Of a DNA stretch of 64,000 bases, positions 8,882-16,731 are shown in pieces. Where the stretch lies: contig NZ_JAFKFW010000024.1 of the NCBI RefSeq assembly GCF_017308015.1, positions 17,439-81,438 on the forward strand. The letters run 5' to 3'. Every line of letters begins with the position of its first letter. The first letter of the stretch is position 1. The DNA is from Allobosea sp. GTDB lineage: Bacteria; Pseudomonadota; Alphaproteobacteria; Rhizobiales; Beijerinckiaceae. The notes beneath the pieces were generated by a model, which had not been told where the DNA came from, ran no database searches, and was given only the letters and a program-made list of their open reading frames with translations. Position numbers and translations under genes: made by a program.

Positions 8882-9694
8882 TCAGCTCCCCGTCATGTCG
8901 GACGGAGCATCGTCGACATGCCAGTGGCCGCCCGTGCGGGGCGAATGAACACGGGAAAGGCTGAAGTGATACTGGAACCGGTCGGGACGATAGAGAGCGA
9001 CCAGATGCTCGACCGGACGCCCGGTCGAATCGTAGACGACCCTCACGATTCGCATCAGGGGATTGCCCGGCTCGACCCCCAGCAGCGGCGCGACGGTAAC
9101 GTCCGCCAGCGTCGCCGAAATGGTCTGCTCGGCACGGTCAATCTCGATGCCGAGCCCCTCGAGAAGCCCGATCAGCGGCCCGCTCGCCATCTCCTCCGCC
9201 GAGATGCGCTCGCCGAGATCGGCCGGCACATGCGTGGTCAGGTGCGAGAAAACCTCCCCCGAGATCTCCCGCAGGCGGACTGCCCTTTGCACAGGCGAGC
9301 CCGAAGGAATCCTGAGGTCGGCCGCGACGCGCGGAGGGGCCTGGACGAAGTCGCATCTCACCAGCCGGACCGAAGTCTCGGCTCCCATGCGCCGGATGCG
9401 CTCGACCAGTTGCTCGACTGACGAAACGATCGGCTCGGCACGGGCGACACCGACAGGATTCACCCTGGTGCCCTTGCCGCGCGCACGGACCACCAGACCG
9501 GCCGCGGCGAGCTCGTTCAGCGCACGACTGGCGGTGATGCGCGACACGCCATAGCTCTCGGCGATCTCGCTCTCCGTAGCCACACGCCCGTCCTCGGGAA
9601 CATCGCCCGCGAGGATCTTCTCCCGCATCTGCAGATAGATCCGGTGATAGAGCGGGACGCGCATCCCGTCGCCGTCGTCGACCCCGTTTGCCAT
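8882..9694 (-). CDS. GntR-family transcriptional regulator, HutC subfamily (UTRA domain)
   Basis: This regulator of about 270 residues has an N-terminal winged helix (PLYHRIYLQMREKILAGDV, then ESEIAESYGVSRITASRALN). A C-terminal UTRA effector domain of about 150 residues follows (VQRAVRLREISGEVFSH, then PVEHLVALYRPDRFQYHFS). In-frame ATGs at 9751, 9721 and 9694 are possible. I use 9694 because the domain begins 13 residues later and the 9751 option would sit inside the palindrome at 9742-9759. It is the first gene of the leftward operon and diverges from an ABC operon. It probably represses both and is released by the substrate or an intermediate, which is an inference from gene order and the shared palindrome. 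Confidence 0.85.
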   Translation of the reverse strand: MANGVDDGDGMRVPLYHRIYLQMREKILAGDVPEDGRVATESEIAESYGVSRITASRALNELAAAGLVVRARGKGTRVNPVGVARAEPIVSSVEQLVERIRRMGAETSVRLVRCDFVQAPPRVAADLRIPSGSPVQRAVRLREISGEVFSHLTTHVPADLGERISAEEMASGPLIGLLEGLGIEIDRAEQTISATLADVTVAPLLGVEPGNPLMRIVRVVYDSTGRPVEHLVALYRPDRFQYHFSLSRVHSPRTGGHWHVDDAPSDMTGS

Positions 9695-9741
9695 GGAGTT
9701 ATCGCCTGCCAGGGGCGGCATCGCCGCTCGCCACAAATGTT

Positions 9742-9773
9742 CTATTGACATAGCAATAGGGTAATTCAATACT
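9742..9773 (+). promoter_or_regulatory. Sigma70-like promoter overlapped by a palindromic operator
   Basis: A perfect inverted repeat CTATTG-N6-CAATAG covers 9742-9759. The -35 hexamer TTGACA (9745-9750) lies inside it. After 17 bp comes AATACT (9768-9773, four of six matches to TATAAT), 24 bp before the ABC ATPase start. A repressor bound here would block the -35. It sits between two divergent operons and just upstream of the HutC gene, so it is the likely autoregulatory site. Confidence 0.7.
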
Positions 9774-9796
9774 CCCGGCAAGCTAAAAAGGCGGGA

Positions 9797-10594
9797 ATGG
9801 ACTGGCCGGTGACGATGCTTCTCTTCGAGCAGGTCGATATGGATTTCAGCGCGAACGGCAGGGCGGTACCTGCCGTTCGCGGCGTCGATCTCGCCGTGGA
9901 GGCGGGCGAGATCGTCACGCTCGTAGGGCCGTCCGGCTGCGGCAAGTCGACCTTGCTCAACATCACGGCGGGCCTCTTCGCACCAAGCCGCGGGCGGGCG
10001 CTCTACAACGGCGCGCCGATCAGGGGCATCAATACGCGCGTCGGCTACATGACCCAGAACGATCACCTGCTGCCCTGGCGGGACGTGCTGGGCAACATCT
10101 CGGTGCCGATGGAGATCGCCGGCCTGTCACAGGCGCGCAAGCGCGAGCGTGCGGAAGAACTGCTGTCCCTCGTCGGGCTGTCGGGCTTCGAAAAGGCCTA
10201 TCCCGCGCAACTCTCGGGCGGCATGCGCAAGCGCGCGGCGCTGGCGCGGCTGCTGGCGCAGGATCCAGAAACCCTGCTGATGGACGAACCCTTCGGCGCG
10301 CTCGACGCGCAATTGCGCCTGCTGCTGCAGGCCGAGTTGCGCCGCGTCGCCAAGCGCTTCGGAAAGACGGTGCTGTTCGTCACGCATGATCTCGACGAGG
10401 CGGTCGCCATCGCCGATCGCTGCGTGATCTTCGCCGGAAGGCCGGGTCGCATCGCCGAGGTGCTGCCTATTACGCTGCCGGTCGACCGGGACCTTTTCAA
10501 GCTCCGCTTCGATCCGGCCTACAACGAACTCTGCGCCAGGCTCTGGAGCATCATCGCACCGGAGCTCGCGTCCGGACTGGCGGCATCGCAATGA
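9797..10594 (+). CDS. ABC transporter ATP-binding protein, SsuB/TauB/NitT type
   Basis: The 265-residue ATPase has Walker A GPSGCGKST, the Q-loop YMTQNDHLLPW, signature LSGGM (in place of the usual LSGGQ), Walker B LLMDEP and the H-loop FVTHD. Its best relatives are nitrate/sulfonate/taurine-type importer ATPases. The start at 9797 has GGCGGGA close upstream; an internal ATG at 9815 is the alternative. It is the first gene of a three-gene importer operon and its stop overlaps the permease start (ATGA). It is presumably co-regulated with the divergent catabolic operon. Confidence 0.9.
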   Translation: MDWPVTMLLFEQVDMDFSANGRAVPAVRGVDLAVEAGEIVTLVGPSGCGKSTLLNITAGLFAPSRGRALYNGAPIRGINTRVGYMTQNDHLLPWRDVLGNISVPMEIAGLSQARKRERAEELLSLVGLSGFEKAYPAQLSGGMRKRAALARLLAQDPETLLMDEPFGALDAQLRLLLQAELRRVAKRFGKTVLFVTHDLDEAVAIADRCVIFAGRPGRIAEVLPITLPVDRDLFKLRFDPAYNELCARLWSIIAPELASGLAASQ

Positions 10595-11355
10595 TCATCG
10601 CTCTTCGCCTCGGCCTTGTCGCCGCGCTTCTCCTCGCCTGGGAACTCGCCTCCGGGAGGCTGGTGCCGGAGTTCTTCGTCTCACGGCCGAGCGCCATCGC
10701 GGTCGCCCTGGCCAACTACATCCAGGACGGGATGATTTTCTTCCATATGGGCGTGACGGCGACGGAGGCCATCGCCGGATTCCTGCTGGGCGGAGGCGCG
10801 GGCTTCGCGGCCGGCCTGCTCCTCGGCCGGCAGCCTGTCCTCGCCGATGTGCTGGACCCCTTCCTGACAGCGTTCTACAGCCTGCCCAAGGTCGCGCTGG
10901 CGCCGCTCTACGTGCTCTGGTTCGGTATCGGCATCGAAATGAAGATCGTCCTCGCGGCGACGATCGTTTTCTTCCTCGTCTTCCTGAACACATATTCCGG
11001 CGTGCGCCAAGTCAGCCGCGAGCAGCTCACCATCCTGCGGCTGATGGGCGCCTCGGAATGGCAGACGATGCGGATGGTGGTGGTCCCGTCCGCCGTGAGC
11101 TGGGTCTTCACCGGCCTCAGGCTGTCTGTCCCTTACGCCCTGATCGGGGCCATCGTGGGCGAAATGATCGCATCCAACCGCGGGCTGGGCTTCGTCCTGT
11201 CCGATGCCGCCGGCCAGTTCAGTACCGCCAACGTCTTCGCCGCGCTGCTGGTGATCACCGTCCTCGCCATCCTGCTCAACATGGCCGTCCGACTGGCCGA
11301 AAAGATGCTCATGCCCTGGCAGCATGCAGGGAACCGCCGCGAATTCAGCGTCTGA
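10591..11355 (+). CDS. ABC transporter permease, SsuC/TauC type
   Basis: The 254-residue inner-membrane permease has about six hydrophobic segments and the BPD_transp_1 coupling loop (QLTILRLMGASEWQTMRMVV), which contacts the ATPase. The N-terminal segment ALRLGLVAALLLAWELASG and the block FYSLPKVALAPLYVLWFG are typical of the NitT/TauT family. It overlaps the ATPase gene by 4 nt and is followed 28 bp later by the binding-protein gene. Confidence 0.9.
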   Translation: MIIALRLGLVAALLLAWELASGRLVPEFFVSRPSAIAVALANYIQDGMIFFHMGVTATEAIAGFLLGGGAGFAAGLLLGRQPVLADVLDPFLTAFYSLPKVALAPLYVLWFGIGIEMKIVLAATIVFFLVFLNTYSGVRQVSREQLTILRLMGASEWQTMRMVVVPSAVSWVFTGLRLSVPYALIGAIVGEMIASNRGLGFVLSDAAGQFSTANVFAALLVITVLAILLNMAVRLAEKMLMPWQHAGNRREFSV

Positions 11356-11383
11356 GACATCACAAACAAGGAGGGGACTTCCA

Positions 11384-12433
11384 ATGGGTTCACAGATCAC
11401 GAAGCGCAGCTTCCTGACAACGATGGCGGGCGCCTCGGCGCTCTCCTTGCCCTCGTTGTTCGGCGCGACGGGCGCGGCAGCGGCAGATGTCGTCCGCTTC
11501 GCGCAGCCGAGTGACGGCTTCCTCTACCTGCCGATCTACATCGCCCGGGCCAAAGGGTTCTTCGAGCAGGAAGGCATCAACGCCGACGTCGTGGTTTTCA
11601 AGGGCGGCGCAGCCGCGCTTTCGGCCGTGATCTCGAACGGCTCCGATGTCTATATCGGGGTACCGGCCATCGGCATGAACGCCATTGCCCAAGGGCAGCC
11701 CGTCAAGATGTTCGCATCGGTGATGACGGAGTATGCGAGCAATATCGTCATCCGCGGCGACGTCGCCAAGAAGCTCGGCCTCACCGATAAAAGCCCGGTC
11801 GAGCAGCGGCTCGCTGCGCTCAAGGGGCTGACGATCGGTATCACCGGCCCTGGCGCCGCGCCGGACCTTCTGCTGCGCCACATCGCCAAGACGATGAAGT
11901 GGAATCCGGATCGCGACTTCGAGATGACGCCGCTCGGCAGCGGCCCGAACATGCTGGCCGCCTTCTCGCAGAAGCGTATCGACGGCTATTGCCTGTCCTC
12001 GCCGACGAGCACGACCGGCGTCGTCAAGTACGACGGCTACCAGTTGCTCAACCTGTCGGCCGGCGAGTACGCGCCGCTCAAGGGCTTCCTGTACATCAGC
12101 CTGATCGCGAAGGATCCCTGGCTGGCCGCCAACCCGGATCGATCGGCGCGGATCGTCAGGGCGCTGTGGCGCGGGCAGAAGCTGCTGCGTGAAAATCCGG
12201 CTGCGGCGAAGGAAGCAGTCCGAGGCTTCTTCAAGGGAACCGAGCCGGCCATCTTCGACGCGGCCTGGGACGAGAATTTGCCGGCCTTCCCGGGTGCACC
12301 GCAGATCGCCGCGGACGCCATCAAGGCGAACCTCGATTTCATCGCCGAGATGGAAGGCAAAAAGCTCGCGCTCGATCCGATGCAGACCTTCACCAATGCC
12401 TATGCCGACGCTGCGGCGAAGGGACTGTCCTGA
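11384..12433 (+). CDS. Periplasmic substrate-binding protein, NMT1/SsuA-like
   Basis: The 349-residue protein starts at 11384 behind a strong AAGGAGG ribosome site. The leader MGSQITKRSFLTTMAGASAL runs to an AAA-type cleavage site near residue 31 and could be Sec or weak Tat (KR rather than RR). The mature part opens VVRFAQPSDGFLYLPIYIA and GFFEQEGIN, the usual start of NMT1/THI5-like or SsuA-like proteins. These bind small organic acids, sulfonates, nitrate or pyrimidine precursors. The neighbouring enzymes make a carboxylic acid plausible, but the ligand cannot be read from the sequence. Confidence 0.88.
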   Translation: MGSQITKRSFLTTMAGASALSLPSLFGATGAAAADVVRFAQPSDGFLYLPIYIARAKGFFEQEGINADVVVFKGGAAALSAVISNGSDVYIGVPAIGMNAIAQGQPVKMFASVMTEYASNIVIRGDVAKKLGLTDKSPVEQRLAALKGLTIGITGPGAAPDLLLRHIAKTMKWNPDRDFEMTPLGSGPNMLAAFSQKRIDGYCLSSPTSTTGVVKYDGYQLLNLSAGEYAPLKGFLYISLIAKDPWLAANPDRSARIVRALWRGQKLLRENPAAAKEAVRGFFKGTEPAIFDAAWDENLPAFPGAPQIAADAIKANLDFIAEMEGKKLALDPMQTFTNAYADAAAKGLS

Positions 12434-12521
12434 GCGAGATCGACGTTCTCGCCTGGAGTTAGGGTAGAACCGCCCCTGGTTTGCCGGCACCGCACTGCGA
12501 CGCCCGGCAGCAATAGCCTGT

Positions 12522-12561
12522 GCGAGAACCGGATCCGGCCTGCGGCGGGTCCGGTTCTCGC
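12522..12561 (+). terminator. Hairpin ending the ABC importer operon
   Basis: A 15-bp stem with a single G-T wobble (left arm 12522-12536, right arm 12547-12561, loop 10 nt) lies 88 bp after the binding-protein stop. There is no clear T-run, so strength is uncertain. Confidence 0.6.
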
Positions 12562-12570
12562 CTCTGCAGC

Positions 12571-12720
12571 TCATGACCGGGTGCAGGCGAGGCCTATTCG
12601 CGAGGCCTTGCCCAGTCCCACTGCCTTCTGCCTGCCGCCCCACCGGGACAGCACGAGCCGGAGCCGCGCACCGCAGGCGTCCACATGAAGATCGGCTCCC
12701 CTGCCATCGTCATGATACCT
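12571..12720 (-). pseudogene. Remnant of a tyrosine-type integrase N-terminal domain (DUF4102-like)
   Basis: The minus-strand frame reads GADLHVDACGARL, then SRWGGRQKAVGLGKAS. This matches the pattern of P4-type integrase N-terminal domains (D-GGGL-L-V-P-GAK-WR-RYR-GG--K---LG-YP). Only about 50 residues survive, ending at a stop at 12571, with no catalytic domain on either side. The rest of the interval 12434-13068 holds no other gene that I can support. Confidence 0.45.
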
Positions 12721-13068
12721 CCCTCGCAACCGTATCGACCTTCCGAGCAGAACGGTCGTCGCTTGCGCGCCATCCCTGCGCATGCCGTCCATGACCCTGG
12801 TTTTCATCCCATCCAGCGCAAGTCGAGGCTGGCCAAAGCGACCGACCGTGATCGATCAGTGCAGCCGGCAGTTGCGTTCCAGATTGAAATCGGCCTCGTT
12901 CGACCCGGGGTGACGCGCGGTTCGGCGGGCGCCTGCGATGCAAGGCACCTGTTCGCCCGCGAGCGCTTCTCAAGCCGGGAGCTTGCTCCTAGGGTCACCA
13001 AGCGGATTGGCACGACGATCGGCGGCCGCCGCAGGATATCGACGCGAACCCGGCTCAGGAAGGCTTCC

Positions 13069-14001
13069 ATGGCGCGCCATCACTTCGTCCCGACCCGTTA
13101 TTCGAACGTGCTCGCCACCTTGCCGCCAGTGCTGGAAATCGCCAGCGGCGACAGCGTCGTCACCACCACGCTCGACGCTGCCGGCTTCGGCGGCGACGGC
13201 GAGCAGCACGCCCCGCGCGGCAACCCGATGACCGGCCCGTTCTTCGTCACCGGTGCCGAACCCGGCGACGCCCTGCTCGTCACCATCGAGCGGATGACGC
13301 CGAACCGGAAGACCGGCTGGACCTATTCGCCGCTGGCTCCCGGCGTGCTCGATCCTGCGATGCTGCACGAGCTGCCGAAGCGCGAGCGCCATGAATGGGC
13401 GATCGACGCGCAGGCCGGCACAGTGAAGCTGCTGGAGCCTTCAGCCGGGATCAGGGACTGGAGTTTCCCGCTCGAGCCAATGCTCGGCTGCTTCGGCGTC
13501 GCGCCGGAACGCGCCCAGGCGATCTCGACCGCGACCAGCGGCGCCAATGGTGGCAACATGGATTACCGGCTGTTCGGGCCGGGCGCGACCATCGCCTTCC
13601 CGGTCTTCGTCGACGGCGCGCTGTTCTTCCTCGGCGACGGCCATGCCTGCCAGGGCGATGGCGAGATCGCCGGCACCGGCGTCGAGACCTCGTTCGAGGT
13701 CGAATTCTCGGTGAAACTCGTCAAGAAGCAGAACCTGCGCTGGCCGCGCTGCGAGACCGAGACCGATCTGCTGGTCATCGCCAGCGGACGCCCGCTCGAT
13801 CAGCCCCTGCAATTCGCCACCACCGAATTGCTGCGCTGGGTCGGCGATGCCCTCGGGGTCGACCCGGTCGAGGCGAGCCACCTGCTCGGGCAGGCCGTGC
13901 GCTACGACATCGCCAATGTCTTCAACCCCGCCTATTGCGTCGCCGCCCGGCTCGAGAAGACGGAGCTGACGCGCGCCATGTCCTTCCGCTCGCGCGGCTA
14001 A
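13069..14001 (+). CDS. Acetamidase/formamidase family protein
   Basis: The 310-residue protein belongs to the FmdA/AmdA family, which hydrolyses short amides (formamide, acetamide) to the acid and ammonia. Recognisable blocks are SGDSVVTTTLDAAGFGGDG, NPMTGPFFVTGAEPGD, the central LGCFGVAPERAQAIST followed by GGNMDYRLFGPGATI, and the metal-site region FLGDGHACQGDGEIAGTGVE. The frame is open from 12685, but the ATG at 13069 (MARHHFVPTRY) has AGGAAGG upstream and fits the family start. It is followed 34 bp later by an M20 hydrolase, likely in the same transcript. Confidence 0.9.
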   Translation: MARHHFVPTRYSNVLATLPPVLEIASGDSVVTTTLDAAGFGGDGEQHAPRGNPMTGPFFVTGAEPGDALLVTIERMTPNRKTGWTYSPLAPGVLDPAMLHELPKRERHEWAIDAQAGTVKLLEPSAGIRDWSFPLEPMLGCFGVAPERAQAISTATSGANGGNMDYRLFGPGATIAFPVFVDGALFFLGDGHACQGDGEIAGTGVETSFEVEFSVKLVKKQNLRWPRCETETDLLVIASGRPLDQPLQFATTELLRWVGDALGVDPVEASHLLGQAVRYDIANVFNPAYCVAARLEKTELTRAMSFRSRG

Positions 14002-14035
14002 CCCCCCTTCGAAACGCCGACCAAGAAGACCGATC

Positions 14036-15307
14036 ATGTCCGAGAATACCGCCGCCCTGAAGGCCGAACTGCTTCAGGCGATCGACACGCGCCGCGACGA
14101 GATCATCGCGCTGCTGCAACGCTTCCTGCGCATCAAGAGCGTCAACCCGCCGGGTGACACGCGCGAGGCCGCGGCCTTCGTGCGCGAACTGCTCGACGCA
14201 GCTGGCGTGCCGCATCGCACCGAGGCCTTCGTGCCGGAGATGCCGAACATCATCAGCCGCTGGCAGGCTGGAAAGCCCGGCCGCCATCTCATGCTCAACG
14301 GCCATATGGACATCTTCCCGGTCACCAACGAGAAGCTCTGGGATGCCGAGATCGTCGACGGCAAGATCATGGGCCGCGGCGCTTCCGACATGAAGACCGG
14401 AACGCTCGCCTCGATCCTCGCCTTCTGCCAGCTCTATCCCCACCGCGAGAAGCTCAACGGCGCGCTGTCGCTGACCGTGGTCTCGGACGAGCAGTCGGGC
14501 GGTCGCTACGGCACCAAATATCTGTTCGACGAGTTCGGCGACGAGATGGAGGCCGATTGCTGCCTCAACGGCGAGCCCAGCGGCCTCGCCAATCTGCGCT
14601 TCACCGAGAAGGGTACGCTGCGCTTCTCGCTCTCGGCGAAAAGTATCGGCGGCCATGGCGGCTATGCCCATCGCGCACGCAACCCGATCGCGGATGTGAG
14701 CCGGCTCGTGACCGCGATCTATGACCGCTACCATCTCAAGCTCGCGGAGTTGCCGCCGGAAATCGATACCGTCCTGACCTCGCCCGAGACGATCGCGGCG
14801 GCCGACCTCAATCTCGGCAAGGGCGCGGGTGACATCGCAAGGCGCATCACCGTCAATGTCGGCATCCTGCAGGGCGGACAAAAGGCGACGCAGATCCCGA
14901 CGCATTGCATCGCCCATCTCGACATGCGCATCCCGATCGGCTCCGACCGCGACGCGATCCGCGCCGATCTCGAAGCCCTCGCGCGCGAAGCCGATTGCGA
15001 GATGGTCGTCAACGAGGACCACAGCTATCCCGCGAGCCTGACCGATCCGTTCAGCGAGATGGCCAATATCCTGCGCGGCAATATCCGCGACCTGCTCGGG
15101 CATGACGCACCGCCGGTGTCGAGCCTGGGCGGCACCGATACGCGCTATTGGCGCTGGCGCGGCGTGCCCGCCCTGATCTGCGGGCCATCGCCGATCAGCA
15201 TGGGCACCGACGAGGAGCACGTCACCATCGACGAGGCCATCGCGGTGATGAAGCTGCACGTCGCCTGCGCAGTCGACTATCTCGGCTCGACGGAGGCGTC
15301 CAACTAA
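14036..15307 (+). CDS. M20 family metallohydrolase (ArgE/DapE/ACY1-type)
   Basis: The 423-residue amidohydrolase or peptidase has the first metal motif LNGHMDIFPV (His90, Asp92), the bridging Asp118 in GRGASDMKTG and a later ligand in LNGEPSG (Glu180). A distal His lies in EEHVTIDEA near the C-terminus. The catalytic pair that normally reads D-E-E is DEQSGG (Asp151, Glu152, Gln153). The general base Glu152 remains, but the next residue, usually a metal-ligand Glu, is Gln. Family members deacylate N-acyl amino acids or cleave dipeptides. It follows the acetamidase by 34 bp, which suggests amide or N-acyl compound use. Substrate unknown. Confidence 0.88.
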   Translation: MSENTAALKAELLQAIDTRRDEIIALLQRFLRIKSVNPPGDTREAAAFVRELLDAAGVPHRTEAFVPEMPNIISRWQAGKPGRHLMLNGHMDIFPVTNEKLWDAEIVDGKIMGRGASDMKTGTLASILAFCQLYPHREKLNGALSLTVVSDEQSGGRYGTKYLFDEFGDEMEADCCLNGEPSGLANLRFTEKGTLRFSLSAKSIGGHGGYAHRARNPIADVSRLVTAIYDRYHLKLAELPPEIDTVLTSPETIAAADLNLGKGAGDIARRITVNVGILQGGQKATQIPTHCIAHLDMRIPIGSDRDAIRADLEALAREADCEMVVNEDHSYPASLTDPFSEMANILRGNIRDLLGHDAPPVSSLGGTDTRYWRWRGVPALICGPSPISMGTDEEHVTIDEAIAVMKLHVACAVDYLGSTEASN

Positions 15308-15313
15308 CCTGCC

Positions 15314-15425
15314 GTCATCCCGGACAAGCCGCGTAGCGGCGCCGATCCGGGATCCATGCCTGCCCCCCTATCGGCAGCGCTCAGGAATGGATCCCGGATC
15401 TCCGCTTCGCTCCGCCCGGGATGAC
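15314..15425. repeat. Dispersed palindromic repeat, copy A
   Basis: This 112-bp intergenic element starts GTCATCCCGG and ends CCGGGATGAC. Inside are inverted GATCCGGGATCCAT and ATGGATCCCGGATC blocks. Related copies are at 16606-16701, 23888-23986 and 63864-63968. It lies between convergent genes and may also act as a terminator. Confidence 0.8.
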
Positions 15426-15460
15426 GGCGCAGGTTGATCGATCAGCCATTCCGGCGGCGT

Positions 15461-16495
15461 TCAGTGCTCTGGAACCGGCGCCTCTTCGGCGAGCAGCCCC
15501 TGCGCCTTGAGATCGGACCAGAGCGCGGCCGGCACCGGCCGCGCAACGAGGTCGAGATTGCGCGTGACCTCTTGCGGCGTCACCGCGCCAAGCACGATCG
15601 TCGCCACAGCGGGATGGGCGGCGCAAAACGCGAGCGCCGCCTGCGGCAGGGCGACGCCATGGCTGGCGCAAACCGCCTCGATGCGGGCGACGCGGGCCAG
15701 CACCTCCGGCGGCGCCGGCTTGTAGTTGTAGAAGGCGCCGGGCTTGGCGCCGGTCGCGAGGATGCCGGAATTGAAGACACCGGCCAGCATCACCGCGATC
15801 TTCTTCTCCAGCGCCAGCGGCAGGAATTCCGGCAAGGCGCCCTGCTCCAGCAGCGAATAGCGGCCGGCCAGCATCATCACGTCGAAATCGCCGGAACGGG
15901 CGAAGCGCACGCACATCTCGGCCTCGTTGACGCCAACGCCGATCGCCTTGACCGCGCCGGATGCACGCAGCTTCTCAAGAGCGCGATAGGCGCCGTCCAT
16001 CGCCTCGGCGAAGCGCTGTTCCATCGCGTCGCCATGGGTCCAGACATCGACATCATGGATCAGCAGGATGTCGATATGGTCGGTGCCGAGCCGGAGCAGC
16101 GACTGCTCGAAGGAGCGCATCGCGCCATCATAGGAATAGTCGATCACCGCCGGATGCGGCAGGCCGCCGGCATAGCCCGAGCCATCGCGCTTCGGCTGAC
16201 CGGCCTGCATCCAGCGGCCGACCTTGGTCGAGACGATGACGCTCTCGCGCGGCACGCTGCGCAAGGCGGCGCCGATGCGATGCTCGGAGAGGCCGTGGCC
16301 GTAGAGCGGCGAGGTGTCGACGAGATTGATGCCGGCCGTCAGCGCGGCGCGTACGGTATCCTGCGCCGTCGCCTCGTCGAGATGCCCGTAGAGATCGCCG
16401 AGCGGCGCGCCGCCGAAGCCGATCAGGCTGGGGGTGAGGCCCGCGAAGGGACGGCCCGGCGGAACGGGAGAGGACGGAGCGGCCGCGTTCGCCAT
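15461..16495 (-). CDS. Aldo/keto reductase, L-fucose / D-threo-aldose dehydrogenase type
   Basis: The 344-residue NAD(P)-dependent oxidoreductase has the AKR tetrad: Asp60 and Tyr65 (DTSPLYGHG), Lys91 (STKVGRW) and His147 (LLIHDVD). The block GLSEHRIGAALR is typical of the galactose/fucose dehydrogenase branch. The start at 16495 (MANAAAPS) is chosen over an upstream ATG at 16564 because the family begins there. It is the last gene of the kdu operon but is separated from the binding-protein gene by repeat copy B. It may oxidise an aldose or a uronate-derived sugar entering the same pathway. Confidence 0.85.
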   Translation of the reverse strand: MANAAAPSSPVPPGRPFAGLTPSLIGFGGAPLGDLYGHLDEATAQDTVRAALTAGINLVDTSPLYGHGLSEHRIGAALRSVPRESVIVSTKVGRWMQAGQPKRDGSGYAGGLPHPAVIDYSYDGAMRSFEQSLLRLGTDHIDILLIHDVDVWTHGDAMEQRFAEAMDGAYRALEKLRASGAVKAIGVGVNEAEMCVRFARSGDFDVMMLAGRYSLLEQGALPEFLPLALEKKIAVMLAGVFNSGILATGAKPGAFYNYKPAPPEVLARVARIEAVCASHGVALPQAALAFCAAHPAVATIVLGAVTPQEVTRNLDLVARPVPAALWSDLKAQGLLAEEAPVPEH

Positions 16496-16605
16496 GGAAG
16501 ACCCGGTTCTGACAAGGGCCGGCAGAGTTGCGGATCGGCAGCAGGCACGCAAGTCCGCCGCCATCCACCTCTGCGATGACCGGAAGCGATTTGACGGAAG
16601 CGCGG

Positions 16606-16701
16606 GTCATCCCGGCCGGAGCGAAGCGAAGAGCCGGGATCCATTCCTGAAGCTTTGCCGGAAGCGCTCTGGCATGGATCCCGGATCAAGTCCGGGATGA
16701 C
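16606..16701. repeat. Dispersed palindromic repeat, copy B
   Basis: This 96-bp element has GTCATCCCGGCC at one end and TCCGGGATGAC at the other, with inner CGGGATCCATTCCTG and GGCATGGATCCCGGATC. It lies between the ABC binding-protein gene and the aldo-keto reductase gene, inside one operon. Confidence 0.8.
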
Positions 16702-16731
16702 GACGTGATTCCTCCGCGAACTCAGACCCAA

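Noticed and set aside
8882-10066. 394-residue version of the HutC regulator starting at 10066
   Set aside because: The extension overlaps the divergent ABC ATPase gene and the shared promoter, and has no family homology.
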